Below are positions 22,767-31,733 of a stretch of 54,050 nt of DNA, piece by piece. The notes beneath the pieces are model-generated. The model saw nothing but the letters and a program-made list of their open reading frames with translations. It was not told the DNA's origin and made no database searches. A program made the position numbers and the translations under genes. Numbering within the stretch: position 1 is the stretch's first letter; the number at the start of each line of letters is the position of its first letter. The stretch covers positions 1-54,050 of the forward strand of contig JAFGDQ010000029.1 in assembly GCA_016932015.1 (NCBI GenBank). The letters are read 5' to 3'. Source of the DNA: Spirochaetota bacterium (GTDB taxonomy: Bacteria > Spirochaetota > UBA4802 > JAFGDQ01).

Positions 22767-24157
22767 TATTTATTGCCTTGCATACCGCGATTAAGCTTTC
22801 CTCTTACAGATGAAAAATATACGCCTATGGTACAAAGTACTGCAAAAATAATAAACGCGGTTTTAAAACTTTTTATAAATCCGGGATAAGCAGCACTGGT
22901 AATTTCCGTTTTTCCAATGAATATGGAAAACAGTACTGTAGTAATTGTCATACTTAGCGACATTCCGATACCCCTTACGGTTGCTGTCGCGCCTGAAGCA
23001 ACACCGTAATATTTTTTTTCAACGGAACTCATTATAGCATTTGTGTTCGGTGAAGAGAAGAACGCGAACCCGAATCCAAGCAGTAATAGAATGCAAATCA
23101 GGTAAACAAGATTTGTATCCGGCTGCAGAAATACAAGCAGTAAGAGGCCGAGAGCTGTACAAGCCATTCCTGTTGACGCGATTACAGCGGGCTGAACCCT
23201 GTCTGAAAGCCTGCCTGCGAACGGAGAAAAAATCGCCTGCATAACAGGCTGTGAAGCAAGGACAAGGCCCGCTTTCTGAGGTTCGAACCCGAGAATGTAC
23301 TGCAGATAAAGGCTGAGCAGGAACGCAGTCGCGTAGGTCGCGGAATAGCTGATCAGGGCAGCTATCGTGGAATAACTGAATACCCTGTTGTTTTTAAACA
23401 GCCTCATCTCGAAAACCGGATTTTTGATTTTGAGTTCAAGCAAAACAAAAATTACAAAACCGGCTATTCCCGGAATGATCAGAAATATCGCTTTCAGATC
23501 CGGTACAAGTGTTAAACCGTACATAAGAGTTATCAGCGATATGCCGTATACAACACTTCCGCGGATATCAATTTTTTCACCTTTCGCGTCAGCCCATTCC
23601 CCCTTCAGAAAAACAACCGCAATTGCAATGGCCAGGAGCGCTACCGGGATTGTCGCGATAAATATCGATCTCCAACCGAAATAATGCGTAAGTATGCCGC
23701 CCAGAAAAGGCCCTGATGAAAGTCCGATATAATTCGCGGCTACGGAAATGCCGATTGCTTTTCCGCGCTCCTCAAGAGGAAAAACCGATGTTATCAGGGC
23801 TACTGATGCTGTTAAAATCAGCGCCGCTCCGGTACTCTGAAAAACGCGTAGAACAATAAGCAGTTCAACACCCCATGCAAAAGAGCATAACAGGCCTGTT
23901 GCTGAAAATATGGTAAGTCCCAGTACCAGCATTTTTTTTCTTCCGTAAATGTCGGAAAGTTTGCCGGCCGGTATCATCAGGACTGAAGTCGCAAGAAGTG
24001 TAGCGTTGACCACCCAGCTGAGAAGTACCGCGTTAACAGAAAATGCTCGCTGAATATCCGGCAGGGCAATGTTTACTCCGGAGACCATAAAAGGGCCGAG
24101 GTATGAAGTTAATGCTGCCACAATAATGGCTGAATTTTTAGCTGCTTTATTTGTCAT
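22766..24157 (-). CDS. MFS exporter of the DHA2 (EmrB/QacA) type
   Basis: This 463-residue protein has about 14 membrane helices. It shows MFS motif A between helices 2 and 3 (GKLSDIYGRKK) and the antiporter motif C in helix 5 (SGPFLGGIL). The N-terminal ALPDIQRAF and WVVNATLLATSVLMIPAGKL are typical of the drug:H+ antiporter 2 family, which expels hydrophobic drugs, dyes or metabolites. It is the first gene of a three-gene run (exporter, queE, radical SAM), with a 1-nt stop/start overlap into queE. That coupling is odd for a multidrug pump and may hint at a pathway-specific cargo. No TetR or MarR regulator is adjacent. Confidence 0.88.
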   Translation of the reverse strand: MTNKAAKNSAIIVAALTSYLGPFMVSGVNIALPDIQRAFSVNAVLLSWVVNATLLATSVLMIPAGKLSDIYGRKKMLVLGLTIFSATGLLCSFAWGVELLIVLRVFQSTGAALILTASVALITSVFPLEERGKAIGISVAANYIGLSSGPFLGGILTHYFGWRSIFIATIPVALLAIAIAVVFLKGEWADAKGEKIDIRGSVVYGISLITLMYGLTLVPDLKAIFLIIPGIAGFVIFVLLELKIKNPVFEMRLFKNNRVFSYSTIAALISYSATYATAFLLSLYLQYILGFEPQKAGLVLASQPVMQAIFSPFAGRLSDRVQPAVIASTGMACTALGLLLLVFLQPDTNLVYLICILLLLGFGFAFFSSPNTNAIMSSVEKKYYGVASGATATVRGIGMSLSMTITTVLFSIFIGKTEITSAAYPGFIKSFKTAFIIFAVLCTIGVYFSSVRGKLNRGMQGNK

Positions 24158-24435
24158 AGGTTTAATTTGAAATAATATGGAAAATTTTTCGGAAATTATA
24201 TAAATATTAAATAAGCTGTAATAAAAAGAATTAAAAAATCAATTTAACTGATTGTATTTCAGAATTATGGCAACTGTTGAGTTGTTATTCCTTCTTGCCA
24301 GGCTGTCTTCACGCATAGACTGATAACAGCTGAATAGTAATGAATTAAACATGTAAACATAAAAATAACTTGCATAGCATTTATGTAAAGTAATATTGGA
24401 ACAAAATAATAATATTTGCGCTTAAGGAAATATAT

Positions 24436-25416
24436 ATGGAAAGAAAAACTTATGATGTTGTGGGGATCGGGTCTCCTCTTGTTGATTTTACTGTAAATGT
24501 TACTGATTCAATGCTAAAAGAGCTTGAAATGGAGAAAGGGTGTATGCATCTCATAGATGCCGACAAAAGCAAATATATATTTGAAAAAATAAAAGAATTC
24601 AGGATAGAAAAAACTCCGGGAGGGAGTTCCGCGAATACTCTGGCAGGCTTGTCGATTTTCGGCGGTAATGGCGCGTTGATGGGTAAACTTGGAAATGATG
24701 AAAACGCTGAATACTATATCGAAATGACAGAAAAATGCGGGACAAAGTCAATTTTAAAAAGACATGACAGTATAACAGGACATGCCATTACTTTTATTTC
24801 TCCCGATTTTGAGCGTACCTTTTCAACTCATCTTGGCGCAGCGTCTTTTTTTTGTGAAGAAGATATTGATGCGGATGTAATCAGGAACAGTAATATTTTA
24901 CATGTTGAAGGTTTCTTGCTGGAATTACCCGAAAACAGGAAAGCTGTTCTTCATGCAATGAATATTGCCATGGAAAACGGTGTTAAAGTCTCAATTGACC
25001 TGGCTGATCCGGGACTGATTATAAGAATTAATGATGTAATTAAAGATTCAGTAAAAAAATACGCTGACATTGTGTTTGTAAATGAGACAGAAGCAAAAGC
25101 TTTTACAGGCAGGGAGGAGGAAGAGGCCCTTGAAATATTATCGGAACAATGTGAGGTCGCTGTGGTTAAACTTGGAGGCCTGGGCAGTCTAATTAAAACC
25201 GGAAAGAGTACATGCCGTATACCTGTAAATAAAGCTGACGTTGTTAATACAAACGGGGCAGGGGATATGTACGCGGCAGGTTTACTTTTCGGTATATCCA
25301 GGGGAATTCCTGTTGAAAGAGCCGGAAGAATAGCCAGCTATGCCTCATCGCTTGTTGTTTCCCAGGTCAGTACAAGGCTGAATGAAAAAATTGATGTTGA
25401 TAGTCTTTATATTTAA
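24436..25416 (+). CDS. PfkB-family carbohydrate or nucleoside kinase, adenosine kinase-like
   Basis: This 326-residue ribokinase-fold kinase has the N-terminal PfkB signature (PGGSSANTLAGLSIFGG, ~62-78) and the C-terminal one (NTNGAGDMYAAGLLFG), with the catalytic base D277 in GAGD. The N-terminal VVGIGSPLVDFTV and the NETEAKAFTG nucleotide-site element match adenosine kinase-like members (COG0524). The substrate is probably adenosine or a related nucleoside or sugar, but specificity cannot be read. AAGGAA precedes the ATG by 7 nt. The gene stands alone between opposite-strand neighbours. About 280 nt of AT-rich sequence separates it from the MFS gene, with no gene in it. Confidence 0.88.
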   Translation: MERKTYDVVGIGSPLVDFTVNVTDSMLKELEMEKGCMHLIDADKSKYIFEKIKEFRIEKTPGGSSANTLAGLSIFGGNGALMGKLGNDENAEYYIEMTEKCGTKSILKRHDSITGHAITFISPDFERTFSTHLGAASFFCEEDIDADVIRNSNILHVEGFLLELPENRKAVLHAMNIAMENGVKVSIDLADPGLIIRINDVIKDSVKKYADIVFVNETEAKAFTGREEEEALEILSEQCEVAVVKLGGLGSLIKTGKSTCRIPVNKADVVNTNGAGDMYAAGLLFGISRGIPVERAGRIASYASSLVVSQVSTRLNEKIDVDSLYI

Positions 25417-25527
25417 TTGTGTACCGGCTTTTTGTCATAAATATATCTGAAATATTTCAAAGGCCGGGTTACTTGGAGTGATACTGAAAAAATTATATAG
25501 AGCGTACAAAACTAAAAATGACCGGAT

Positions 25528-26679
25528 CTATAAAGGAACATATATTTCCTGCCCGGGTTTTATTAAATGCGGATTCTTCAGGTTGTTTATCTGAATGATT
25601 TTCTGCATTTTCGTTTTATAGGTCTTTGCAATTTTGCTCAGGGATTCCCCTTCTCTTACAATATGTTTCTTGAGTTTTTTAAATTTAACAGCATAAAGTT
25701 TTGATTTGTTTTTATTATATCTGCTGACAGAATGTTTCGGTATTCTCACAGAGTATTCTTTTTCATACGGCGGTGTAACATTTTTTTTAAGCTCAGGATT
25801 ATACATCTTTATAATATCCTGAGGGACTCCGGTAATTCCTGACAGATCTTTAATTCTTACAGGAAAAGCAAGAATAATGTTTTCCGTCTCGGCAATCTCA
25901 GGGGCGTTTACCTCAGATTTAATATCAAAAAGTTCCTGGTTCCTGTAAATAACGGCAAGTGCGGCGAATCTGTGAACGAATTCATTTGTCTCCCTTCTAA
26001 GCTCTTCACTTTCAAGAAGTTCTTCGAAGTTTTCAGCTCCGGTTTTTATCATCGCTCTTTTTACTCTTGCAGCTCCTCCGTTATACGCGGCAAGCGCCAG
26101 CTCCCACGAATTGAATATTTTATATAAACTGCACAGATGCCTGACTGCAGCTTCGGTAGATTTTTCAATATCTCTTCTTTCATCAACCCAGCTGTTAATT
26201 TTCAGGCCCAGGTCGCGTGATGTTGGTTTCATAATCTGCCATAAACCGACAGCTTTGCTTCTTGATGTGGCGTAAGGATTAAATCCGCTTTCAAGCAGGG
26301 GAAGCAGCGCGAGCTCCTCTGGAATCTGTCCGTATTTTTCGAATATTTCTTTAATGACCGGAAGATATCTTTGGGATCTTGTAAGGCCGTTTGCGAGAAA
26401 AGACCTGGCTTCTGAGAGATATTGATTAATAAATTTTCTTACAAGTTTATACCGGCATATTGACATGTCATTGATAGATTCAAAAAAATTCTTATTTTCC
26501 AGTTCAGGCAGGAAATAAAAATCCTGAGCAGGATTGATTTTATTGCTTCCGGTTTGAAGCATTCCCGAATTTACAATTTGTGGGAATCGTGTCAGGACCG
26601 AGGAATTTGCAGTTATTACCGATACTAGAATAAAGAATAATACAAAACCGGGAAACGGGACATATTTTTTATTTTTCAT
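25528..26679 (-). CDS. MltD-like lytic transglycosylase with LysM domain
   Basis: This 383-residue envelope enzyme cleaves peptidoglycan glycan strands to 1,6-anhydro products. An N-terminal hydrophobic signal (~8-25) is followed by an SLT domain. The catalytic glutamate is in ALLPLLESGFNP, followed by SRSKAVGLWQIMKPTSRDLG and ALAAYNGG. The C-terminal LysM domain (HIVREGESLSKIAKTYK ... IKPGQEIYVPL) binds glycan. One LysM is seen at the end; a divergent copy may precede it (RIPKHS region). It is divergent from the LptF gene, and both lie in an envelope-biogenesis neighbourhood. Confidence 0.9.
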   Translation of the reverse strand: MKNKKYVPFPGFVLFFILVSVITANSSVLTRFPQIVNSGMLQTGSNKINPAQDFYFLPELENKNFFESINDMSICRYKLVRKFINQYLSEARSFLANGLTRSQRYLPVIKEIFEKYGQIPEELALLPLLESGFNPYATSRSKAVGLWQIMKPTSRDLGLKINSWVDERRDIEKSTEAAVRHLCSLYKIFNSWELALAAYNGGAARVKRAMIKTGAENFEELLESEELRRETNEFVHRFAALAVIYRNQELFDIKSEVNAPEIAETENIILAFPVRIKDLSGITGVPQDIIKMYNPELKKNVTPPYEKEYSVRIPKHSVSRYNKNKSKLYAVKFKKLKKHIVREGESLSKIAKTYKTKMQKIIQINNLKNPHLIKPGQEIYVPL

Positions 26680-26714
26680 ATTAATTGCTGATAAATTCTA
26701 AAAATTAAAATGAC

Positions 26715-26743
26715 ATAATACACGAATACTACTATTTACGCAA
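26715..26743 (-). promoter_or_regulatory. Promoter for the MltD-like gene
   Basis: On the - strand TTGCGT (26743-26738) and TATTAT (26720-26715) are 17 nt apart. The start codon at 26679 lies 35 nt downstream. The -35 box is weak (TTG then mismatches) but the spacing is ideal. Confidence 0.35.
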
Positions 26744-26880
26744 GGGTGATTTTTTAATATTGACTATTTTACAGGAATTAAATTGAATTTCAGTTTAATC
26801 AGATTAACAGTAAAATATAATGCCCTTTACATAAAGTATCAATCAGAAATTTTATCCGGAACAATAGCATATAATAATTA

Positions 26881-27987
26881 ATGAAAAGAATTACAATATA
26901 CATAGCAAAGGAGCAGTTATTTCCTTTTTTAACCGGTTTTTTATTCTTCACATTTATTTTGATGCTGCAGCAGCTCTTTACGCTTGCTGATCTGATAATA
27001 AACAAGGATGTGGAATTTATACTTGTTTTAAAACTTTTTCTGTCAGTGCTTCCCATTACCATGTCACTTACAGTACCGATGTCTGTCCTGTTTTCCTCTA
27101 TTATGGCGCTCGGAAGGCTTTCAAATGATTCGGAAATTGTAGCTTTCAGAGCTGCCGGTATTTCTTTTATCAATATAATCAAACCTGTTCTTTTTACGGG
27201 GTTTTGTATTTTTGTTTTAATGGGAATTTTCAATGAAACGGTTAATGTTTACAGCAGTAAAGTTCATAACAAAATATTAATTGAGATATTGAAAAGCAGC
27301 CCGGCGGCAATGCTTGAGGATGAAATATTTACGAGTCTCGGAGACAGGACAATACGGGTGGAGGAGATTGATAAAGAATCCCGGGTACTGAAAAATATAA
27401 TGATTTTTAACAGAAATGAAAGCAGCGGCTGGGACATTATCAGGGCGCATCGCGGAAAATGGCAGCAGAATGAAGATGCAAGCAAAACACTGATCCTGTA
27501 TTCCGGCAAGATCTTTTCCAGTAAAATTAATTCAGGTACTTTTTCAGTAGTTGATTTCAGCAAGGGCAATGCTGAAATTCTGCTTTCAGAAAGTAAGATC
27601 GATTATAAAATAGACAATAAAATCAGTCCTTCAGAAATGAACAGTTCAGAGTTATATAAAATGCTCAAAACGCAGAAAAAGTCGTATAAAGAAGACAGGG
27701 ACATAGCACTGTTCTGGATTGAGCTGTATAAAAAGATGTCAGTACCTTTCAGCTGCTTTGTATTTGTTCTTATCGGCGCTCCTGTGGGTATTTCATATCA
27801 CAGAAGTTCAAAGGGAATAGGATTCGGAATAAGTATTGTAATATTTTTTCTGTATTATATTTTTTCAATGGCAGGGCAGTCGCTTGCTATAAGGGGATTG
27901 GTCAGCCCGTTCATAGGTGTATGGTACCCGAATATAATACTGGCAATCGCCGGATGCATTCTGATCTTCATAAGAGAAAAATCCTGA
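26881..27987 (+). CDS. LptF/LptG-family permease (YjgP/YjgQ)
   Basis: This 368-residue protein belongs to the transmembrane subunits of the LptBFGC lipopolysaccharide extractor. The N-terminal three helices (to ~125), a periplasmic beta-jellyroll-like middle (~130-250) and three C-terminal helices (~280-365) match the family. TVPMSVLFSSIMALGRLSNDSEIVAFRAAGIS is diagnostic; in text it spans about residues 62-95. Only one of the usual F/G pair is present here, so the partner must lie elsewhere. The presence of an Lpt subunit supports an outer membrane that carries LPS-like lipid or a related glycolipid. A TTGACT at 26764-26769 on the + strand could be its -35 box. No ribosome binding site is strong: the sequence before the ATG is ATAATAATTA. 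Confidence 0.88.
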   Translation: MKRITIYIAKEQLFPFLTGFLFFTFILMLQQLFTLADLIINKDVEFILVLKLFLSVLPITMSLTVPMSVLFSSIMALGRLSNDSEIVAFRAAGISFINIIKPVLFTGFCIFVLMGIFNETVNVYSSKVHNKILIEILKSSPAAMLEDEIFTSLGDRTIRVEEIDKESRVLKNIMIFNRNESSGWDIIRAHRGKWQQNEDASKTLILYSGKIFSSKINSGTFSVVDFSKGNAEILLSESKIDYKIDNKISPSEMNSSELYKMLKTQKKSYKEDRDIALFWIELYKKMSVPFSCFVFVLIGAPVGISYHRSSKGIGFGISIVIFFLYYIFSMAGQSLAIRGLVSPFIGVWYPNIILAIAGCILIFIREKS

Positions 27988-28251
27988 TAAAGAGTAACAA
28001 TTATTTTATTTCTGCGCTTTATATTAGTTTGGTCATAATTATTTAGTTGCAGATTATATGCGCTAATATATAATTTCTTTATAACAGAAATTCCGGCAAT
28101 CTCAGGCTCTTGTAAAAGATTATGTAGCATTAAAAAGAGGTTGAAAAAAATTGTACTCAAATGATTAATAATTTTTGAATACAGTAAACAGATGAATTTG
28201 AGTTTTTTTCTGCGATTATCGGTGTTAAAAACCGGAATTACAAAGTACCAA

Positions 28252-28270
28252 CGGGAATCTATGATTCCCG
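28252..28270 (+). promoter_or_regulatory. Perfect hairpin in the leader of the gene at 28293
   Basis: CGGGAATC (28252-28259) and GATTCCCG (28263-28270) are perfect 8-bp arms around a 3-nt loop. The hairpin ends 1 nt before an in-frame ATG at 28272, which supports use of the later ATG at 28293. No U-tract follows, so it is not a classical terminator; it may control translation. The gap 27988-28251 holds no gene. Confidence 0.4.
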
Positions 28271-28292
28271 AATGATAATGAGGTATGGCATT

Positions 28293-29201
28293 ATGGACAG
28301 TACGCACATATGGTATTTAACGGATAACAGCCAGGGCAAAGGAACAGCCGGTAAAATTGCCGAGATGGGACTCAATGTTAACATAGTCGGCAAAAAAAGT
28401 ACGATAAAAGAGTCCATCAATACTGATAATATAAATGTTTTTATTTATGACTATATCAACAGTGACATCATGAAGGTTGTGTCAATGATTCAAAAAGATG
28501 AGAGAACTCATGACGCTCAGAAGTTTATTTTTGTGCAGAAAAAAAACCTGAAAGAAGCTTTGAACACTGCAATGGTTTTCCCGCACACTGAGATTCTGTC
28601 CAGGCCGCTTGATGAAAGAATTTTCCTGCTGCTTCTTGAGAAAACAGTAATAATTGAAAGATTCAGAGAGGTAATGGGGGATATTTCCAGAGAAGCGGGT
28701 GCCAGAATCGGAACTTACGAAAACATCATGGATATAAACAGGCAGGATCTGTTTGTATCAGATATGGAAAAGAAAAATTTTTCAAACATAATAAAGTTTG
28801 AAAAGGACCTGATAAAAAAACAGGTGGAACTCAATAAGTCAATAAGGGAGTATACCTTTCTCCGTCAGAGGGATATGTTTTATGATGAAAACAGGATCAG
28901 AGCTGAAGTGAGATTAAATGAGCTGGAAAGCAGGGATCTGGATGATGCAATCAGAGCGCTGAGCATTTCCAGTCCGTCTGATAACCCGGAAAGTGTTTAT
29001 GTTAATAATTTTATTGAGTCTAATCATAATGTACTCGGTGAAAATAATCAGTTTTCTGATACAGAAAACGGTAAACTGCAGAAGGAACTTGCCGATCTTA
29101 AAGAGAAAAATAAACTGCATCTTGCCAGGATCAGTGAGCTCAAAGAAGAAAATAATCAGTTAAAGACCGCGAAGAAAAAGACTGCAGGAAAAAGAAAATA
29201 G
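28293..29201 (+). CDS. Unknown protein: degenerate receiver-like domain plus coiled coil
   Basis: This ~302-residue protein is not recognised. The first ~110 residues have an alternating beta/alpha pattern like a response-regulator fold (HIWYLTDN, NVFIYDYINSD, QKFIFVQKK, TEILSRPLDE; the last resembles the terminal KP-type segment), but the acidic pocket is not clearly intact, so it may be a pseudo-receiver. Residues ~110-215 are helical; the C-terminal ~40 residues form a Lys/Glu-rich coiled coil (KLQKELADLKEKNKLH). I place the start at ATG 28293 with GAGG (28280-28283) 9 nt upstream, rather than at ATG 28272 or 28278. The next gene begins 8 nt after its stop, so they form a pair. Function unknown; a scaffold or signalling partner is plausible. 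Confidence 0.6.
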   Translation: MDSTHIWYLTDNSQGKGTAGKIAEMGLNVNIVGKKSTIKESINTDNINVFIYDYINSDIMKVVSMIQKDERTHDAQKFIFVQKKNLKEALNTAMVFPHTEILSRPLDERIFLLLLEKTVIIERFREVMGDISREAGARIGTYENIMDINRQDLFVSDMEKKNFSNIIKFEKDLIKKQVELNKSIREYTFLRQRDMFYDENRIRAEVRLNELESRDLDDAIRALSISSPSDNPESVYVNNFIESNHNVLGENNQFSDTENGKLQKELADLKEKNKLHLARISELKEENNQLKTAKKKTAGKRK

Positions 29202-29208
29202 AAAAAAC

Positions 29209-29481
29209 ATGGAATGGGAAAATATTTTAAAAGACGCAGTTCATGACGGGACCATCAGAGAGCTATACCTGAAAAAAATTCCTGTTTTGAAAACCTGTGA
29301 TAACTGGAAAAAAGTTGAGCCTGTCGGCTGGATAGACCACAGAATGAGCCTGTCTTATTATAAAGGAGGACTTGTCAGGCTGATGGGTAATTTATATTTT
29401 GTTTCTGAAAATACACTCAATGCCCTTTCCGAATATATTGAGTTTAAATTTAAAAAACGCATTGAAGTAATCAAGGACTGA
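29209..29481 (+). CDS. Small hypothetical protein following the receiver-like gene
   Basis: This 90-residue soluble protein has no signal peptide or membrane helix. It has several aromatic residues (WENILKDAVHDG, GWIDHRMSLSYYKGG) and a basic C-terminus (KFKKRIEVIKD). I do not recognise it. It starts 8 nt after the preceding stop, in an AAAAAACATG context without a strong Shine-Dalgarno, so coupling to the upstream gene is likely. It is followed by 70 nt and then the convergent XPB-domain gene. Confidence 0.6.
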   Translation: MEWENILKDAVHDGTIRELYLKKIPVLKTCDNWKKVEPVGWIDHRMSLSYYKGGLVRLMGNLYFVSENTLNALSEYIEFKFKKRIEVIKD

Positions 29482-29551
29482 TTTTTACGCGGATTCCATC
29501 ATACAGCCTGAATACCCGCCCATGATGAAGAATTGTTTTTTCTGAATATAA

Positions 29552-31525
29552 TTAATCATTCGTTTTTTCATCCGACGGATGTTTTTCATCCGACGGATTA
29601 GAGTAATCCGACGGATACTCGCTATCGGATACTTGCCCGGAGTCTGACACATCTTTATATTCATCGAATATATTTATTAATGCGTCACTTTCTTTCGCCA
29701 TCCTGATCAGTTTGTCCAGATATTTCCTGTCAATAATAGCATATTCGTCGGTAAGTCTTTTTACTATACAGTTTTTTATTTTGCTGTGTGAGATTTTATC
29801 AAGGAAAGATATATTAGTGTTTATTATACATGCGTTAAAGACATTTAATCTGATTGTCTGGCTTAACCACTCTGACATCAGAAAGTTCAGATTGTCGGGG
29901 ATTTCTGTTTTCAGGTATCTTTTTAAAGTGGCAAAAAGATTATCATTTGTCATTTCCCTTTTAAGCGCTGTCAGTATTGACTCCCTGCTTATTCTTGTAT
30001 GAAGTATAATATCATCTTTTATAATTTCAGTATGCGTAAGAATGTGATACAAAGCTTCGGAGTCAATTTCCTTTTTCGGGATAATGAGTGTAAAATCCGG
30101 ATTTAAATAAACGTTTTTCGGAGCATTCTCTTCATGTAATGCTTCTGATACTTCCCGGCCTTTCTGCTTATCGCTGTCTTTTTTTATGATTCTTTCACCA
30201 ATGTCTGACAGGCAGACCCTGTTATTGTTAATATTGATTATGCCAGTAATACACAGGTAACTGGTTACAAGCTGAAAAGTCCTGATATTTTTCTTCAGGA
30301 ATTCCCTGAATTTCAGAAAATCCGTATCTTTAATCTTTGAGTAAAGTTCTGCGTAGTATGCTGCTTCCAGATATTCTGAAGTCTTATTGTTATTATCTTC
30401 AAGAAAATCAATGAAAGGCATTACTGTCCTTGTTTCCGGTATCTCTACAGGAGGTTTAAATAAGGTATCGTATCTGAGCGGGTCATCCGTATGTTTTATC
30501 AGGGTTTTATGCCAGGTATAAGGATCATTAATAAGCTTGTTTATTTTTTTTAATGAGATTAAAACCGAATTATTGGATATTTTGACGCAATCCTGAATGA
30601 ACAGGAAGTATAATGATAATTGAGCTAAAAAAATATGAGAAACAGGGGAGCCGTCCATTCCGTGAATATCAATCATTGATTCTTCGAGATGTTTCTTATC
30701 AATTTTCCGGAAATGATTCTGCTTCGTCAGGAATAAACCGTAAGTCGATACTGTATCGAATGTTTTTAAAAGATTAAGAAGAGTATTGTATCTGTTCTGA
30801 ACATTTATCTGTCCATCTCTTGTGTCACTGTTTTTGTGTGTGAGAAGAACATAGATTTTTTTATCCAGAGTTATATAGGTTTTTCCTGAATAATACAGAT
30901 CATGAAAAACATGAATATACCTGATATTAAGCAGATCAGTTATAACTTTATGTATGTTTTTTTCCGGTACAAATTCTTCAAAATCCTCAAGCGGCAGGAT
31001 GCCTCCGGAATTAAAAATTGAATTAAGACATTTTATATACGGATTTTTAACAACCTGTTTTAACTCATTATTATTGGTTTCATTTTTTATTAAAGATGAA
31101 TATACATCGGAAAAATTTTTATTAATAAGATGCTCGTTGAGAGGATTCAGAATATCGTAAATTTCAGGCAGCAGATATACTTTATCGAGTTTATTATTAA
31201 GTTTCTGTCTGTTTTTTAAAACATATACAAGAAGCAGGTTTGATAAATTATCCGTATATTTTTCAATTTTATCGCTTTCAATTTGCAGGTTTCTTTTGAT
31301 ATGTTCATAAGTAATACCGTTTTTGTCTTCATGGGCAAGGTGCAGTATTTTCCTTTCATCAGTATTAAGGTGTTTTATCATTTCCGACATACCTGAATAC
31401 GAAAGGAGGGAAGTATATATTTGTCCGGCGGGATTTTTTGAGGAATTTCTGATCCCGAGAATATTTTTTATTTCCCTTATATGAGCGGCAGATAATTTTT
31501 TTATTATATCTTGTATATTTCTCAT
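29552..31525 (-). CDS. Helicase-associated (XPB/Ssl2 N-terminal-like) protein without helicase domain
   Basis: This is a 657-residue cytoplasmic protein. Residues ~470-560 match the XPB/Ssl2 helicase-associated domain (PF13625 type): NVYLNPDFTLIIPKKE, ALYHILTHTEI, ISRESILTALKRE, IPDNLNFLMSEW. This domain normally sits beside a helicase, but no Walker A or DEAD-box motif is present. The N-terminal region (HIREIKNILGI, LNTDERKILHLAHEDKNGITYEHI) looks like winged-helix segments. The extreme C-terminus is a hydrophilic tail rich in Ser, Asp and Pro, with hexapeptide repeats (NPSDEK, HPSDEK). Stand-alone proteins of this kind are widespread in bacteria but uncharacterised; a DNA-repair or transcription-coupled role is inferred. 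The gene is divergent from lepB. Confidence 0.7.
   Translation of the reverse strand: MRNIQDIIKKLSAAHIREIKNILGIRNSSKNPAGQIYTSLLSYSGMSEMIKHLNTDERKILHLAHEDKNGITYEHIKRNLQIESDKIEKYTDNLSNLLLVYVLKNRQKLNNKLDKVYLLPEIYDILNPLNEHLINKNFSDVYSSLIKNETNNNELKQVVKNPYIKCLNSIFNSGGILPLEDFEEFVPEKNIHKVITDLLNIRYIHVFHDLYYSGKTYITLDKKIYVLLTHKNSDTRDGQINVQNRYNTLLNLLKTFDTVSTYGLFLTKQNHFRKIDKKHLEESMIDIHGMDGSPVSHIFLAQLSLYFLFIQDCVKISNNSVLISLKKINKLINDPYTWHKTLIKHTDDPLRYDTLFKPPVEIPETRTVMPFIDFLEDNNNKTSEYLEAAYYAELYSKIKDTDFLKFREFLKKNIRTFQLVTSYLCITGIININNNRVCLSDIGERIIKKDSDKQKGREVSEALHEENAPKNVYLNPDFTLIIPKKEIDSEALYHILTHTEIIKDDIILHTRISRESILTALKREMTNDNLFATLKRYLKTEIPDNLNFLMSEWLSQTIRLNVFNACIINTNISFLDKISHSKIKNCIVKRLTDEYAIIDRKYLDKLIRMAKESDALINIFDEYKDVSDSGQVSDSEYPSDYSNPSDEKHPSDEKTND
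29570..29630. repeat. 18-bp tandem repeat at the 3' end of the XPB-domain gene
   Basis: ATCCGACGGAT recurs at 29570-29580, 29588-29598 and 29606-29616, an exact 18-nt period, with a degenerate copy at 29624-29630 (ATCGGAT). On the coding strand it encodes Pro-Ser-Asp hexapeptides. The 11-mer is palindromic except for its centre base, so each unit can also form a small stem near the end of the message. Confidence 0.75.
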
Positions 31526-31733
31526 GTTTAAAAAAGTTGTGGACAGTGAAACTGGGTTATTTTATATAGTTGCAGTTATTTCTGCAATCAATTTTGTAAA
31601 ATATCAACTAAAAACCGGTTTTTACATAAAAATTTCAAATAGCTGAGCAGTTAGATAATTTTTATAAAGATATGCGGAATTTCGTATGACTCTTTATCTC
31701 ATCTTTTCCAACAGGTCATCTCAGGAGTAAATA

